Shown here: piece by piece, positions 34,614-43,148 of the stretch | Numbering within the stretch: position 1 is the stretch's first letter | Layout of the letters: each line of letters begins with the position of its first letter | Assembly: GCA_022841475.1 (NCBI GenBank) | Contig: JALHRJ010000038.1 | Coordinates: 1 to 43,148 of the forward strand | From: Cyclobacteriaceae bacterium | GTDB taxonomy: Bacteria > Bacteroidota > Bacteroidia > Cytophagales > Cyclobacteriaceae | Reading direction: 5' to 3' | Length of the DNA stretch: 43,148 nucleotides | The notes under the pieces: model-generated | The model's database searches: none | Seen by the model: the letters and a program-made list of their open reading frames with translations, nothing else | What the model was told of the DNA's origin: nothing | Translations under genes and position numbers: made by a program

Positions 34614-35789
34614 TTACTCCTGCACAACGAATTTACTTGTGCTCTTGTATTCTGGTGATATTACCTTAAGTATGTACATACCTGTACTTAATTGAACAGG
34701 CATAGTTAAAGAACTTTTGGTCAGCACCTGTTTTTCAATTGTCTTGCCCGAAAGGTCAAAAACAGAAACCTCCAGGGGAAACTCCGGAATAAAATTCAAT
34801 TCAAGCGTAATGCTCTCACCGTTTCTTAAAGGATTAGGATAGACCGATGTATTTCTTACTCCTGTAAAATCAACTAAAACGACCTGATAGATTATTTCTT
34901 TTCCGTCAACATCGATTTCTTTCAAACGATAATAAGACTTGCCAATGTTCGGTTTTTCATCATACGTCTGATAATCAACTCTTGAAGTTGAATTTCCCTG
35001 CGCGGATACCTGTAAGAGAGTTTCATAGGATAGCCCATCAGAAGATTTTTCAATCTGAAAATAATCAGCATTCAGTTCAGAGGCTGTTGCCCACGAGAGT
35101 TCTATTTGTGTGGTAGTTGCCAGTGCTTTAAAAAACAGAAGTTCTACTGGCAACGTGCCACTGTCACAGAAACTTCCACTGCCTTGAGCACAACCACCGC
35201 CAACAGTAAAACTGCCTGGAGGCCCTGTGAGGTTTGCGTTAGATCCTACTGTAACATCACCATCAACATTAAAGGATCCACCGCCAGAAATGGCTACGGA
35301 TGCATTATTACCAGCTATAAAGTCCCCCTCCACATCTACCGACCCTGTAACTGAAATTGAAGCGCCATTATTCATTTGAATATTTCCCTTTACGATTAAG
35401 TTGCCAGAAACATTCAATGATAATGTGTTAACCACAATTAAATCACCCCAAATAATCAAAGTTCCGGTAACGGTAAGGGATGCTCCATTTCCAGCAGTCA
35501 GGTTTTTAGGAGTACCCGAGGCGCCAACATTCAGGATTCCCGTAGTATTTATGGTAAGCCCACCACTATTGCCAAAAGATAAATTACCTATCGTATAATT
35601 AAAACCGTTGTTTATCAGAGCCGCACGGTTATTATTAATGGTCACATCCTCGGAAATGTCGTCTCCAATGTTGCTACCGGACCAATTGCCAGCAGTATTC
35701 CAACTTCCGGTTGTTGTAAACGTAGCTTGTGAGAACGCGGCATAAGTACCGCAAAAAATGAATAAACAAGCGAAAATGAGCGATTTCAT
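34614..35789 (-). CDS. Secreted beta-helix-like protein with T9SS type A sorting domain
   Basis: A signal peptide (1-21, MKSLIFACLFIFCGTYAAFSQ region) opens at the ATG 35789. An upstream in-frame ATG at 35855 would lie before the -7 promoter element and is rejected. Residues about 60-210 consist of short repeats such as VTGTLIIWGDLIVVN, VSGNLIVKGNIQMNN and VTGSVDVEGDFIAGN, consistent with a right-handed beta helix. An Fn3-like domain follows (about 215-305, ELSWATASELNADYFQIEKS). The final 75 residues (SVYPNPLRNGESITLELN ... GMYILKV) are a type A T9SS sorting domain. It is therefore a surface or secreted cargo; its ligand is unknown. Confidence 0.88.
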   Translation of the reverse strand: MKSLIFACLFIFCGTYAAFSQATFTTTGSWNTAGNWSGSNIGDDISEDVTINNNRAALINNGFNYTIGNLSFGNSGGLTINTTGILNVGASGTPKNLTAGNGASLTVTGTLIIWGDLIVVNTLSLNVSGNLIVKGNIQMNNGASISVTGSVDVEGDFIAGNNASVAISGGGSFNVDGDVTVGSNANLTGPPGSFTVGGGCAQGSGSFCDSGTLPVELLFFKALATTTQIELSWATASELNADYFQIEKSSDGLSYETLLQVSAQGNSTSRVDYQTYDEKPNIGKSYYRLKEIDVDGKEIIYQVVLVDFTGVRNTSVYPNPLRNGESITLELNFIPEFPLEVSVFDLSGKTIEKQVLTKSSLTMPVQLSTGMYILKVISPEYKSTSKFVVQE

Positions 35790-35828
35790 GTTTGTATATA
35801 CCAAAACCACATTTGTAGTAACTCGGCC

Positions 35829-35836
35829 CAAAGATA
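35829..35836 (-). promoter_or_regulatory. -7 promoter element of the T9SS cargo gene
   Basis: The minus strand reads TATCTTTG, an exact TANNTTTG match, 39 bases upstream of the ATG at 35789. It lies between that ATG and an upstream in-frame ATG (35855), which argues for the shorter protein with its signal peptide at the N-terminus. The -33 box is not clear. Confidence 0.42.
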
Positions 35837-35915
35837 AGATTATTCCTCTATTCATAATTCTTTTTCAATTGGCAAAGGCATTAGTAATTTGCTGATTGAT
35901 AGTATAAATAATTCA

Positions 35916-36689
35916 ATGAAACACCTGAATATTACAGTAAATGCTATTTGTAGCATTGTTATTAACCGTCCCGAGGTTTTAAATGCACTCAATCAGGAAA
36001 CCCTGGAGGAATTGCATTTGGCCATTCAGGAGTGTTACAAAAGGGAAGATGTCAAAGGGATTATCATTACGGGAGAAGGAGACAAGGCCTTTGTAGCCGG
36101 TGCAGACATAAAAGAAATAGCAGCCATTCCACATGAAAAGGCATTTGAGTTCTCAAAAAAAGGTCAAGACTTATTCAAAACGATAGAAGATTGTCCTAAG
36201 CCAGTAATTGCAGTTGTAAATGGATTTGCACTTGGAGGAGGGTGTGAACTTGCCATGGCTTGTCATATTCGGATCGCAACCGAAAACGCAAAATTTGGAT
36301 TGCCCGAAGTAAGTCTGGGAATAATTCCCGGCTATGGTGGCACGCAACGATTGGCACAATTGGTGGGTCGGGGCAAAGCCTTGGAACTAGCCATGACAGG
36401 CGATATGATTTCCGCCTTCGAAGCAAAAGAGATTGGATTGGTTAATCACGTTGTGGCAACCAAAGAGGATGCAATTGCATTAGCCGAAAAAATTATGAAC
36501 AAGATTTTTTCTAAAGGGCCGCAGGCTATTGCCGCATTAATCAAAAGTGTGAACGCTGGTTTCGGTCAGGAAAAAGAGGGTTATCAGGCTGAGGCAAAAA
36601 ACTTTGCCGCACTCACCGCTACCCAGGATTTTGTGGAAGGCACAACCGCCTTCCTGGAAAAAAGAAAAGCAAACTTTAAAGGCGAATAG
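35916..36689 (+). CDS. Enoyl-CoA hydratase/isomerase (crotonase family)
   Basis: This is a crotonase-fold enzyme that should hydrate short trans-2-enoyl-CoA. The oxyanion-hole segments GADIKEIA (about 68-75) and NGFALGGGCELAMACHIRIA (about 98-117) are present. Both catalytic glutamates of true hydratases are visible, one in GGGCELA and one in FGLPEVSLGIIPGYGGTQRL. The protein has 257 residues, normal for the family. I chose the ATG at 35916 (MKHLNITVNAICSIVINRPE); a TTG nine codons earlier adds nothing conserved. The stop overlaps the GTG start of the next gene (TAGTG). Confidence 0.92.
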   Translation: MKHLNITVNAICSIVINRPEVLNALNQETLEELHLAIQECYKREDVKGIIITGEGDKAFVAGADIKEIAAIPHEKAFEFSKKGQDLFKTIEDCPKPVIAVVNGFALGGGCELAMACHIRIATENAKFGLPEVSLGIIPGYGGTQRLAQLVGRGKALELAMTGDMISAFEAKEIGLVNHVVATKEDAIALAEKIMNKIFSKGPQAIAALIKSVNAGFGQEKEGYQAEAKNFAALTATQDFVEGTTAFLEKRKANFKGE

Positions 36690-38128
36690 TGAGCAAGCTA
36701 AAACGATTGGCTGGTGAAACAGTTCTCTACGGACTGGGAAGTATTTTTCCCAGGATGCTTAACTTCTTGTTATTACCGCTTCATACCATTGATATGTTTA
36801 GCAAAGCTGAGTATGGTGAGATCACCAAACTCTATGCGTTTGTAGGTGTGATCAACATTGTATACATGTTTGGCATGGAGACAGCCTACTTTCGGTTCGC
36901 TACCAAACAAGGCGCTGATGCAAAGAGAATTTTTAACCTCGCCCAAACCAGTGTGGTAATCATTAGCGGAACAATAACATTTCTGCTCATTGCTTTTTCC
37001 ACACCCATTACCGCATCCTTACAAATTTCAAATTCCCAGTTTGTTACGTGGCTTGCACTTACTATGCTGGTGGATGCCATTGTAGCGATTCCCTTTGCCC
37101 GATTGCGTTTAGAGAAAAAGCCATTATTGTTTGCTACCGCTAAAATTCTAAACGTGCTGGTGTTGGTAGGGCTCAATTATTATTTCCTGAAAATCAGTTT
37201 TGATCCTGAAGTGGGTGTTGGCTATGTGTTTCTGGCCAACTTGCTTGCCAATGCTTGCTTCCTGTTCTTTTTCGTCAAGACGCTTTTGTCATGGCGGCCT
37301 GCATGGGACAAGTCCTTGTCGCCACAAATGTTTCAATATGCTTATCCGGTTATGATTACCGGAGTCGCGGGCATGATTAACGAGATGTTTTCGCGCACTA
37401 TGATGGAGTGGCGATTGCCTGAAAACTTCTATGATGGAATTACCAGCAAAGAAGCCGGAGGAATTTTTGGGGTCAGCTACAAATTTGCGGTATTCATGAA
37501 TCTAGGTATCCAGGCATTTCGGTATGCTGCCGAACCGTTTTTCTTTTCGAATGCACAAGACAAAGACTCGCCTGCGCTCTTCGCAAAGGTTAACCATTAT
37601 TTCATAATCACCTGTTGTGTTGTATTGTTGGGTATTGGTATCAACCTAGATTTAATTAAATTCTTAACAGGTGAAGATTTCCGGATGGGCATGTCAATCG
37701 TGCCTGTATTGCTACTCGCCTATTTGTTTCTGGGTATTTATTATAATATAAGCATCTGGTTTAAGCTAACCGATAAAACATATTACGGAACAGTTATTAC
37801 CGTAATCGGAGCTGTGATTACTATTGCCGGCAATTACATCTTAATTCCGATGTACGGATTGATGGGTAGCGCGGTAGCTGCTTTACTTTGCTATTCAAGT
37901 ATGGCCATTATTTGTTATTGGCTCGGGCAGCGTATTTATCCCATTCCCTATACCGTGAGCAAAGATGTTGGTTACATCATCTTTACCTATTCAATTTTAA
38001 GTATCGTTAATCAAATTGTTATTGATAATCAATGGTTATCATTCGGCTTTCACATGATGGTGATCATTATATTCCTCGGATTTATTTATCTCGTAGAAAG
38101 AAAAACGTTTGGTAAGCCTATCGGGTAA
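36689..38128 (+). CDS. Polysaccharide/lipid-linked oligosaccharide flippase, MOP superfamily (Wzx-like)
   Basis: The 479-residue product has about 12-14 TM helices and begins with the typical AGETVLYGLGSIFPRMLNFLLLPLHT and FSKAEYGEITKLYAFVG of the polysaccharide transporter/MVF branch of the MOP superfamily. It likely moves lipid-linked sugars across the inner membrane. It starts at a GTG overlapping the crotonase stop by one base, so expression is coupled although the functions seem unrelated. The next gene, a sugar-phosphate nucleotidyltransferase, fits a polysaccharide role; the exact substrate cannot be read from sequence. Confidence 0.87.
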   Translation: MSKLKRLAGETVLYGLGSIFPRMLNFLLLPLHTIDMFSKAEYGEITKLYAFVGVINIVYMFGMETAYFRFATKQGADAKRIFNLAQTSVVIISGTITFLLIAFSTPITASLQISNSQFVTWLALTMLVDAIVAIPFARLRLEKKPLLFATAKILNVLVLVGLNYYFLKISFDPEVGVGYVFLANLLANACFLFFFVKTLLSWRPAWDKSLSPQMFQYAYPVMITGVAGMINEMFSRTMMEWRLPENFYDGITSKEAGGIFGVSYKFAVFMNLGIQAFRYAAEPFFFSNAQDKDSPALFAKVNHYFIITCCVVLLGIGINLDLIKFLTGEDFRMGMSIVPVLLLAYLFLGIYYNISIWFKLTDKTYYGTVITVIGAVITIAGNYILIPMYGLMGSAVAALLCYSSMAIICYWLGQRIYPIPYTVSKDVGYIIFTYSILSIVNQIVIDNQWLSFGFHMMVIIIFLGFIYLVERKTFGKPIG

Positions 38129-38136
38129 AGAATTTG

Positions 38137-38144
38137 TAACTTTG
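38137..38144 (+). promoter_or_regulatory. -7 promoter element upstream of the nucleotidyltransferase gene
   Basis: TAACTTTG matches TANNTTTG exactly and ends 19 bases before the ATG at 38164, in the 35-base gap after the flippase gene. It would let the downstream envelope genes be transcribed on their own. Confidence 0.4.
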
Positions 38145-38163
38145 CTCGAGACAAAAATTACCG

Positions 38164-39165
38164 ATGAACATTATCATACCCATGGCCGGCCTGGGCAAAC
38201 GCCTCCGACCACATACGTTAACTACCGCCAAACCTTTATTGCCCATAGCCGGCAAACCCATTGTGCATCGGTTGGTAGAAGACATTGCTCATGTGTGCCC
38301 GGAGAAAATAAATAACATCGGCTTTATCGTTCATCCTGGGTTTGGCAAAGCCGTGGAAGATGATTTGAAGGAAGTAGCCAAAGCTGTAGGTGCGGAAGGT
38401 AAAATCTATTACCAGGAACAAGCGATGGGAATTTCTCATGCACTACTCTTTGCCAAAGAATTGTTTCAAGGAAAAGTTATTGTGGCCTTTGCCGATACGC
38501 TGTTTCGTGCCGATTTTAAATTAGACACCAATCGGGATGGAACTATTTGGGTACAGAAGGTAGACAACCCGGCACAGTTTGGTGTAATCAGATTAAATGA
38601 GAAAGGTGAAATCATCGGTTTGGTTGAAAAGCCAACCACATTTGTATCTGATCTGGCAATCATTGGTATTTATTTTTTCAAACAGGGAGAAAAGCTGCGC
38701 AATGAAATGCAGTACCTGATCGATAACGATATAAAGGAAAAAGGGGAGTATCAATTTACGACCGCCCTTGAGCATATGAGACAAAAAGGAGCTTTGTTTG
38801 TTCCTGGTCAGGTAAATGAATGGCTTGATTGTGGAAACAAAGAGAATATGCTTCAAACCAATCAACGTTATCTTGAATTCATAAAGGATCAAAAGTTAGT
38901 TTCCGAAAAAGCGAACGTGATTAATAGCGTTTTAATATCTCCCGTTTTTATAGATGACGATGTTACGATAGAAAACTCAGTAATCGGGCCACATGTTTCC
39001 GTGGGGGCAGGCACCACGATCACGAACAGCCGGATCAGCAATACTATCGTGCAAAAGAATTGTACCCTGAAAGCCGCTTTGTTAAAAGACAGCCTTTTGG
39101 GAAATTTCGTTAATTTTGAAGGAAAATCTGCCAGTCTTGACTTGGGAGATTACAGTACGATTTGA
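38164..39165 (+). CDS. Sugar-phosphate nucleotidyltransferase (glucose-1-phosphate thymidylyl/uridylyltransferase-like)
   Basis: This enzyme joins NTP and a sugar 1-phosphate to make a nucleotide sugar. The pyrophosphorylase signature IIPMAGLGKRLRPHTLTTAKPLLPIAGKP (3-31) is intact. VIVAFADTLF gives the metal site, GLVEKPTTF the second conserved Lys region, and WLDCGNKENM the substrate site. A C-terminal left-handed beta-helix (about 250-325: VINSVLISPVFIDDDVTIENSVIGPHVSVGAGTTI in part) suggests oligomerisation or an acyl/acetyltransferase-like tail. The 333-residue length fits RmlA-long/GlmU-like homologues. The sugar and base specificity are not determinable here. Confidence 0.88.
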   Translation: MNIIIPMAGLGKRLRPHTLTTAKPLLPIAGKPIVHRLVEDIAHVCPEKINNIGFIVHPGFGKAVEDDLKEVAKAVGAEGKIYYQEQAMGISHALLFAKELFQGKVIVAFADTLFRADFKLDTNRDGTIWVQKVDNPAQFGVIRLNEKGEIIGLVEKPTTFVSDLAIIGIYFFKQGEKLRNEMQYLIDNDIKEKGEYQFTTALEHMRQKGALFVPGQVNEWLDCGNKENMLQTNQRYLEFIKDQKLVSEKANVINSVLISPVFIDDDVTIENSVIGPHVSVGAGTTITNSRISNTIVQKNCTLKAALLKDSLLGNFVNFEGKSASLDLGDYSTI

Positions 39166-39177
39166 TCCTTCGGGCCA

Positions 39178-40941
39178 TTGACAAAAAGAAAATTCCATCT
39201 GTACATTATTCTGGCCACTATTCAATTGTTGGTGGTAGTTACTCCTGCCTATTCACAGAAGCGGAAAAGTCTTCCTGAACCTGCAACCGCGGATGCTCGG
39301 TTGCGCGAAGCTGAATTCTTTTTTACGGAAGCGGAGAAATATTTTATTCTGGAGGACTACGCCAAGGCGTTGGTTTATTTTCAGCGCGTAGCAGATTTGA
39401 ATCCAACTAATGCCACCGTTCATTACAAAATGGCAGAAGTTCTGGCCAAAGGCACCAAGGAGGAAGATCTTCAAAAGGCCGAACAAAGCATAGCGCTTGC
39501 CTTGAAGTATGAAAAGAAGAATAAGTACTTCTACCTGCTTGCATCCAACATTTATGCTGGTCTGGGTCAATTTGAAAAAGCAACAGAGGCTTTGGAGACC
39601 ATGATGAAAGAGATAAAGGGCACAGATGATTATTTATTTGAACTGGCCGCCTTATACCTATACGATAAGAAAGAAGGCGAAGCACTTAAGGTATACAATC
39701 GTGCGGAAGAAATTATGGGAGTAAATGAAGTTTCATCCCTGCAAAAGCAACGCATTTATTTCGAGAAGGGTAAAGTGACGGAAGCCATCGCTGAAGGAGA
39801 AAATTTGCTTATCGCCTTTCCAGATGAAGAGCGCTATGTGTTAGGCTTTGCCGAAATCCTTTCGCAAAATGGTCAACGTGCCAAAGCAATTCAGTATGTC
39901 GAAAATTTTATCAAAGACCACCCGGAAGCCGGAAATTCAAAAATGATGTTAGCCGGATTCTATAAAGATGATGGCCAGGAACAGAAATCGAGAAATTATG
40001 TTCTTGAGGTTTTTGATGATCCACAGGTAGATATAAGCAGCAAAGTGCTGATGATGGGAACCTATAACAACACGCTGGCACAAAACAAGAGTAAAAAAAT
40101 CAACGATACAGAATTAGAGTCTTTTGTTCTTAAGCTCTTTGAAAAACTGGAATCTAATTATGCCCTCGATCCAAATGTGCATTTAGTGGGTGGTGACTTG
40201 TTCATGACCTTAGAAAAAGACGATCTCGCCAAGAGTGAATACCTGAAAGCCGTTCGAAACGGATCGGCAAGTTTTGAAGCGTGGCAAAATTTACTTTACC
40301 TCGAAACTCAAACCAATGAGATCGACAGCCTCATCGTGCACTCCGAAGAAGCTCTTGAGCTGTTTCCCAACCAGGCTATGGTGCATTACTTTAATGGCTA
40401 CGCACACTTAAGAAAAAAACACTACCGCGAAGCATCTTATTCACTCGAGCAGGCTAAAAAACTTTCAACCGCAAGCCCTTCATTTGTCAGTGAGCTTAAT
40501 GCCATGCTAGGCGATTGTTATAATGGAGCCAAAGAATATGCAAAATCGGATCAGGCTTATGACCAGGCCTTGCTGTTTAATCCAAACAATGACATTGTCT
40601 TGAATAACTACAGTTATTATCTGTCGCTGCGCAATGAAAATCTTGAGAAAGCTGAAAAGATGTCCTCTCAACTCGTTAAGAATTTTCCTGATAATGCATC
40701 GTATCTCGACACTCATGCCTGGGTTTTGTATGCACGTCAAAAGTATAAAGAAGCTAAAAAAGTGATGGAAAAAGCCATTGAAGGCGGGCAAGCTACAGCA
40801 ACACATTTTGAACACTATGGGGATATTCTATTTCAATTGGGTGAAATTGATAGTGCGGTGATACAGTGGCAGAAGGCGAAGCAAAAAGAGGGCGGAAATG
40901 CCAGTCTGGACAAAAAGATTAGCAACCGAAAACTTAACTAA
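39178..40941 (+). CDS. Exported TPR-repeat protein
   Basis: A TTG at 39178 is the only start codon that keeps the signal peptide (TKRKFHLYIILATIQLLVVVTPAYSQ); the in-frame stop of the preceding gene lies just upstream. The mature protein is built of about a dozen TPRs, including AEKYFILEDYAKALVYFQRVADLNP, EQSIALALKYEKKNKYFYLLASNIYAG, AMVHYFNGYAHLRKKHYREASYSLEQA and YAKSDQAYDQALLFNPNNDIVLNNYSYYLS. It resembles periplasmic or lipid-anchored TPR scaffolds in outer-membrane assembly. The gene order (nucleotidyltransferase, TPR, DUF4292, EnvC, tatA) appears familiar from other Bacteroidota and suggests a role in envelope assembly. Confidence 0.85.
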   Translation: MTKRKFHLYIILATIQLLVVVTPAYSQKRKSLPEPATADARLREAEFFFTEAEKYFILEDYAKALVYFQRVADLNPTNATVHYKMAEVLAKGTKEEDLQKAEQSIALALKYEKKNKYFYLLASNIYAGLGQFEKATEALETMMKEIKGTDDYLFELAALYLYDKKEGEALKVYNRAEEIMGVNEVSSLQKQRIYFEKGKVTEAIAEGENLLIAFPDEERYVLGFAEILSQNGQRAKAIQYVENFIKDHPEAGNSKMMLAGFYKDDGQEQKSRNYVLEVFDDPQVDISSKVLMMGTYNNTLAQNKSKKINDTELESFVLKLFEKLESNYALDPNVHLVGGDLFMTLEKDDLAKSEYLKAVRNGSASFEAWQNLLYLETQTNEIDSLIVHSEEALELFPNQAMVHYFNGYAHLRKKHYREASYSLEQAKKLSTASPSFVSELNAMLGDCYNGAKEYAKSDQAYDQALLFNPNNDIVLNNYSYYLSLRNENLEKAEKMSSQLVKNFPDNASYLDTHAWVLYARQKYKEAKKVMEKAIEGGQATATHFEHYGDILFQLGEIDSAVIQWQKAKQKEGGNASLDKKISNRKLN

Positions 40942-40949
40942 CTTAATCA

Positions 40950-41726
40950 GTGGATATAATCTTGTCTCAAGGCTCTCGCAAAAAAATCTTACTTCCGTTT
41001 TTCCTGTGTGGCCTTGTGCTTCTGCAATCGTGCCAACGCAAAGCAGTACCTACATTACCCGACAAACCCAAGTCATTGGAAATCGAAGAAATTAATTTTG
41101 GTTACTTGCACAGTAAAGCCCGCATGATCTTCCGTGATGATAAAAAAGAAAGGGACATTAAGGCTAACATCCGCATTCGCAAGGATAGTGTAATCTGGAT
41201 GACCTTCTCGAAGAGCAGCATTCAGGGTGGAAAGGCATTGATCAACAAAGACTCCATAACTATTGTGAGTACCGTGGATAAGGAATATTATGTCTTCGAT
41301 TATGTTGAATTGTCCAAGCGGTTCAATTTTAAGATTGATTATGCGGTTTTAGAAGCGGCCATGCTGGGCAATCCTATTCGTTCAAAAGAGTCTACCGATG
41401 AAATTGGCCGTGAAGGCGAGTTTGATAAGCTTTTGCAGAAAGAAGGTTCAGTCACTATTAAAAGCCTGATTAATCCAATCATCAGGAAAATTGAACAAGT
41501 AGAGTTAATTGAATCCTCCACCAACAATACGTTAAAACTACAGTATGCCAACTTTCAACCGTTGGGCGAGAAATCGTACCCCTACAACGGTATTGTCAGC
41601 ATCTTCTATAAAACTGCTGCCGGCATTATCAACAACACAATTACATTTGAATATACCAAAGTAGAGATAGGTGATAAGGAATTGAAATTCCCTTTCAATA
41701 TTCCGAAGCGTTATGACCGCAGGTAA
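40950..41726 (+). CDS. DUF4292 lipoprotein
   Basis: A lipoprotein signal (FFLCGLVLLQSC, acceptor Cys about residue 28) precedes a DUF4292 domain: FGYLHSKARMIFRDDKKERDIKANIRIRKDSVIWMTF in part, then GKALINKDSITIVSTVDKEYYV and KLQYANFQPLGEKSYPYNGIVSIFY. The half-barrel-like strand pattern is reminiscent of LolA/LolB lipoprotein carriers, which is an inference. Start is GTG 40950 or TTG 40962; both keep the signal. It overlaps the next gene by 14 bases, so the two are coupled. Confidence 0.87.
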   Translation: MDIILSQGSRKKILLPFFLCGLVLLQSCQRKAVPTLPDKPKSLEIEEINFGYLHSKARMIFRDDKKERDIKANIRIRKDSVIWMTFSKSSIQGGKALINKDSITIVSTVDKEYYVFDYVELSKRFNFKIDYAVLEAAMLGNPIRSKESTDEIGREGEFDKLLQKEGSVTIKSLINPIIRKIEQVELIESSTNNTLKLQYANFQPLGEKSYPYNGIVSIFYKTAAGIINNTITFEYTKVEIGDKELKFPFNIPKRYDRR

Positions 41727-42933
41727 ATTTTTTTATTTCATTCTCTTTATTACGTTGATTTTTTCCTTTGGAGCCTATGGGCAAAAATCAAAGACGCAGC
41801 TTCAAAAGGAAAAACAACAGAATCTTGAGAAAATAAAAGAGACAGAAAAGATTCTTACAGAAACGGGCGAACAAAAGAAAAATTCAATTGGCGAATTGGT
41901 GGCCCTTAATCAACGAATTCTACAACAAGAGTCGTTGATAAAATCTATTCAAGGCGAAGTCTCCTTACTGGACTATGATATAAGCGAAAACAACCAGATT
42001 ATTGAAGCCCTGGAGCGTGATGTGAAGAAACTGAAGGAAGAATATTCTTCTATGTTAGTGGCTGCCCAGAAAGCCAGTGGTAAAGTAGATAAGCTTACTT
42101 TTCTGTTTTCAGCACGCTCCTTTGATCAACTAATGATGCGCTTAAAGTATATGGAACAGTATGGCAAAGCTCGCCAGGATCAAACTGTTGCCATTGAAAA
42201 AGTACAACAAATATTAATAGAGCAAGTTCGCATAACTGAATTGAAACGAAGTGAGAAGAATAAACTACTTAATGACGAACTGAAAGAAAATAAGCAACTC
42301 ACTAATCTGAAACAAAAACAGCGAAACCTGGTGCAGTCGCTGGAAAAACAAGAAAAGCAACTCCGCAAAGATTTGGAAGCAACCCGAAAGTCGGTTGCCG
42401 AACTGGATAATATGATTGCTAAAATCATCAAGGAAGAATTGGAACGGGCCGCACGCGAAGCCCGGGAACGTGAGCGCGAGAATAAAAAAAATAATCGTAC
42501 TGTGGCAGATGCTGCGGTTGCATTATCTGCCTCCTTTGAGGATAACAAAGACAAATTTCCCTGGCCAGTATCCGGTTTTGTTTCACAGAAATTCGGACGC
42601 CAGCAACATCCGGTCCTGAAAGGAATTGTGATCCAAAATGATGGTGTCAACATTCAGACCAAGCAAGGTGAAGACGTGCATTCGATTTTTAATGGCGAGG
42701 TAAGCGCGGTTGCATTTACGCCCGGCATCGGAAGCACAGTTATTATAAAGCATGGGGAGTACTTCACTGTATATACTGGATTAAAAGAAATTTCAGTAAA
42801 GAAGGGGCAGGTGGTGGCAACCAACCAAGAGCTTGGTAAGGTATTGTCCAACAGCGAAGGAATCTCAGAGCTTAGGTTTCAAATCCGGAAGAATTTTGAC
42901 GCGCTCGATCCACAGGAGTGGTTAAGAAACTAG
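41713..42933 (+). CDS. EnvC-like murein hydrolase activator (coiled coil plus degenerate M23/LytM)
   Basis: A signal peptide (about 1-23, ending AYGQ) is followed by a long coiled coil (about 25-245, rich in Lys, Glu, Gln) and a C-terminal LytM/M23 domain (about 280-405: FPWPVSGFVSQKFGRQQHPVLKGIVIQNDGVNIQT in part). The zinc-binding HxGxD is replaced by NDGVN and the later HxH by TGLK, so the domain should not cut peptidoglycan. As in E. coli EnvC, it most likely activates an amidase at division sites. The ATG overlaps the DUF4292 gene by 14 bases. Confidence 0.9.
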   Translation: MTAGKFFYFILFITLIFSFGAYGQKSKTQLQKEKQQNLEKIKETEKILTETGEQKKNSIGELVALNQRILQQESLIKSIQGEVSLLDYDISENNQIIEALERDVKKLKEEYSSMLVAAQKASGKVDKLTFLFSARSFDQLMMRLKYMEQYGKARQDQTVAIEKVQQILIEQVRITELKRSEKNKLLNDELKENKQLTNLKQKQRNLVQSLEKQEKQLRKDLEATRKSVAELDNMIAKIIKEELERAAREARERERENKKNNRTVADAAVALSASFEDNKDKFPWPVSGFVSQKFGRQQHPVLKGIVIQNDGVNIQTKQGEDVHSIFNGEVSAVAFTPGIGSTVIIKHGEYFTVYTGLKEISVKKGQVVATNQELGKVLSNSEGISELRFQIRKNFDALDPQEWLRN

Positions 42934-43041
42934 GCTGAACGGTAAAAACCATATAATCGCTCAAATTTCACTTTAAACTTAGCATTTTCACATTATTCAT
43001 TTAATCTTAATTCCCTATCTTTACACTCTTAAATTTTCACT

Positions 43042-43148
43042 ATGAGCGCAATTCTTTTGTTTGGGATGCCCGGCATGGGCGAGTGGGTGATCATCGGTTT
43101 ATTCGTTCTCATCTTTTTTGGTGCAAAAAAGATTCCTGAATTTGCTAA
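43042..43148 (+). CDS. tatA: Sec-independent protein translocase TatA (partial)
   Basis: The gene starts at ATG 43042 and runs off the window. The visible 35 residues include GMGEWVIIGLFVLIFFGAKKIPEFA, the TatA/B signature: a short N-terminus, one TM helix and the FGAKKIPE motif that starts the amphipathic helix. TatA forms the pore that exports folded proteins. A TATCTTTA sequence at 43016-43023, one base off the -7 consensus, lies 18 bases upstream. The preceding 108-base gap (42934-43041) shows no other gene. Confidence 0.93.
   Translation, partial: MSAILLFGMPGMGEWVIIGLFVLIFFGAKKIPEFA

Noticed and set aside
35790..35855. Longer N-terminus of the T9SS cargo protein
   Set aside because: The signal peptide begins at 35789 and the -7 element 35829-35836 lies inside the longer frame.
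42180..42653. 157-codon minus-strand frame opposite the EnvC-like gene
   Set aside because: It is Ser/Phe/Cys-rich, as expected for the complement of a Lys/Glu-rich coiled coil, and has no independent support.

Overview
The window looks like chromosomal DNA of a Bacteroidota bacterium, most likely order Cytophagales (that rank is inference). The signs are a type IX secretion C-terminal sorting domain (gene at 34614-35789), several start-proximal TANNTTTG promoter elements, few clear Shine-Dalgarno sequences, an epimerase-type threonine dehydrogenase, WG-repeat and BNR-repeat secreted proteins, and a BT_3928-type DoxX/thioredoxin protein. Coding density is very high. I saw no rRNA, tRNA, CRISPR array, prophage or complete insertion sequence, and no gene-free stretch exceeds 300 bases.

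Layout. 1-7191 (minus strand): a run of six genes, in transcription order a phosphorylase-like GT35 protein, an FAD-dependent oxidoreductase, a NosR/CcoG-like membrane polyferredoxin, two GT2 glycosyltransferases and the start of another membrane protein. 7356-13158 (plus): an RMDN-like TPR protein, a c-type cytochrome, a small membrane protein, XdhC and MocA (molybdenum hydroxylase maturation), and a large WG-repeat protein. A REP/MITE-like palindromic element at 13161-13293 separates this from a minus-strand block: flotillin FloA with its NfeD partner, then prolyl-tRNA synthetase. 16584-19259 (plus): a low-complexity secreted protein and a FadL-type outer-membrane barrel. 19256-21839 (minus): shikimate kinase, BT_3928-type protein, a four-helix-bundle (S23/IVS-type) protein and a DUF1599 protein. 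21847-27340 (plus): folP, cdaA (c-di-AMP synthase), a secreted WD40-caspase protein and a small membrane protein. 27354-33574 (minus): a DUF1080 lipoprotein, a sortilin/BNR-repeat protein, a GxxExxY protein, kbl and a small protein; the divergent tdh at 33653 completes the threonine-to-glycine pathway with kbl. After the T9SS cargo protein, 35916-43148 (plus) is an envelope-biogenesis block: crotonase, flippase, sugar-nucleotidyltransferase, TPR protein, DUF4292 lipoprotein, EnvC-like factor and the start of tatA.

Most unusual features. (1) Two single-ORF cassettes, each tightly enclosed by imperfect inverted repeats built of 7- or 8-base units and each inserted exactly at the 3' end of a co-directional host gene: the S23-type four-helix-bundle gene (about 20878-21309) and the GxxExxY nuclease-like gene (31654-32114). 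A third heptamer array without an ORF lies at 33591-33618. (2) The GT35-like protein has Thr where the PLP-binding Lys is expected. (3) At least three genes have a -7 promoter element only 4-5 bases before the start codon, which predicts leaderless mRNAs. (4) The redox/glycosyltransferase operon at the left edge has no obvious known pathway.
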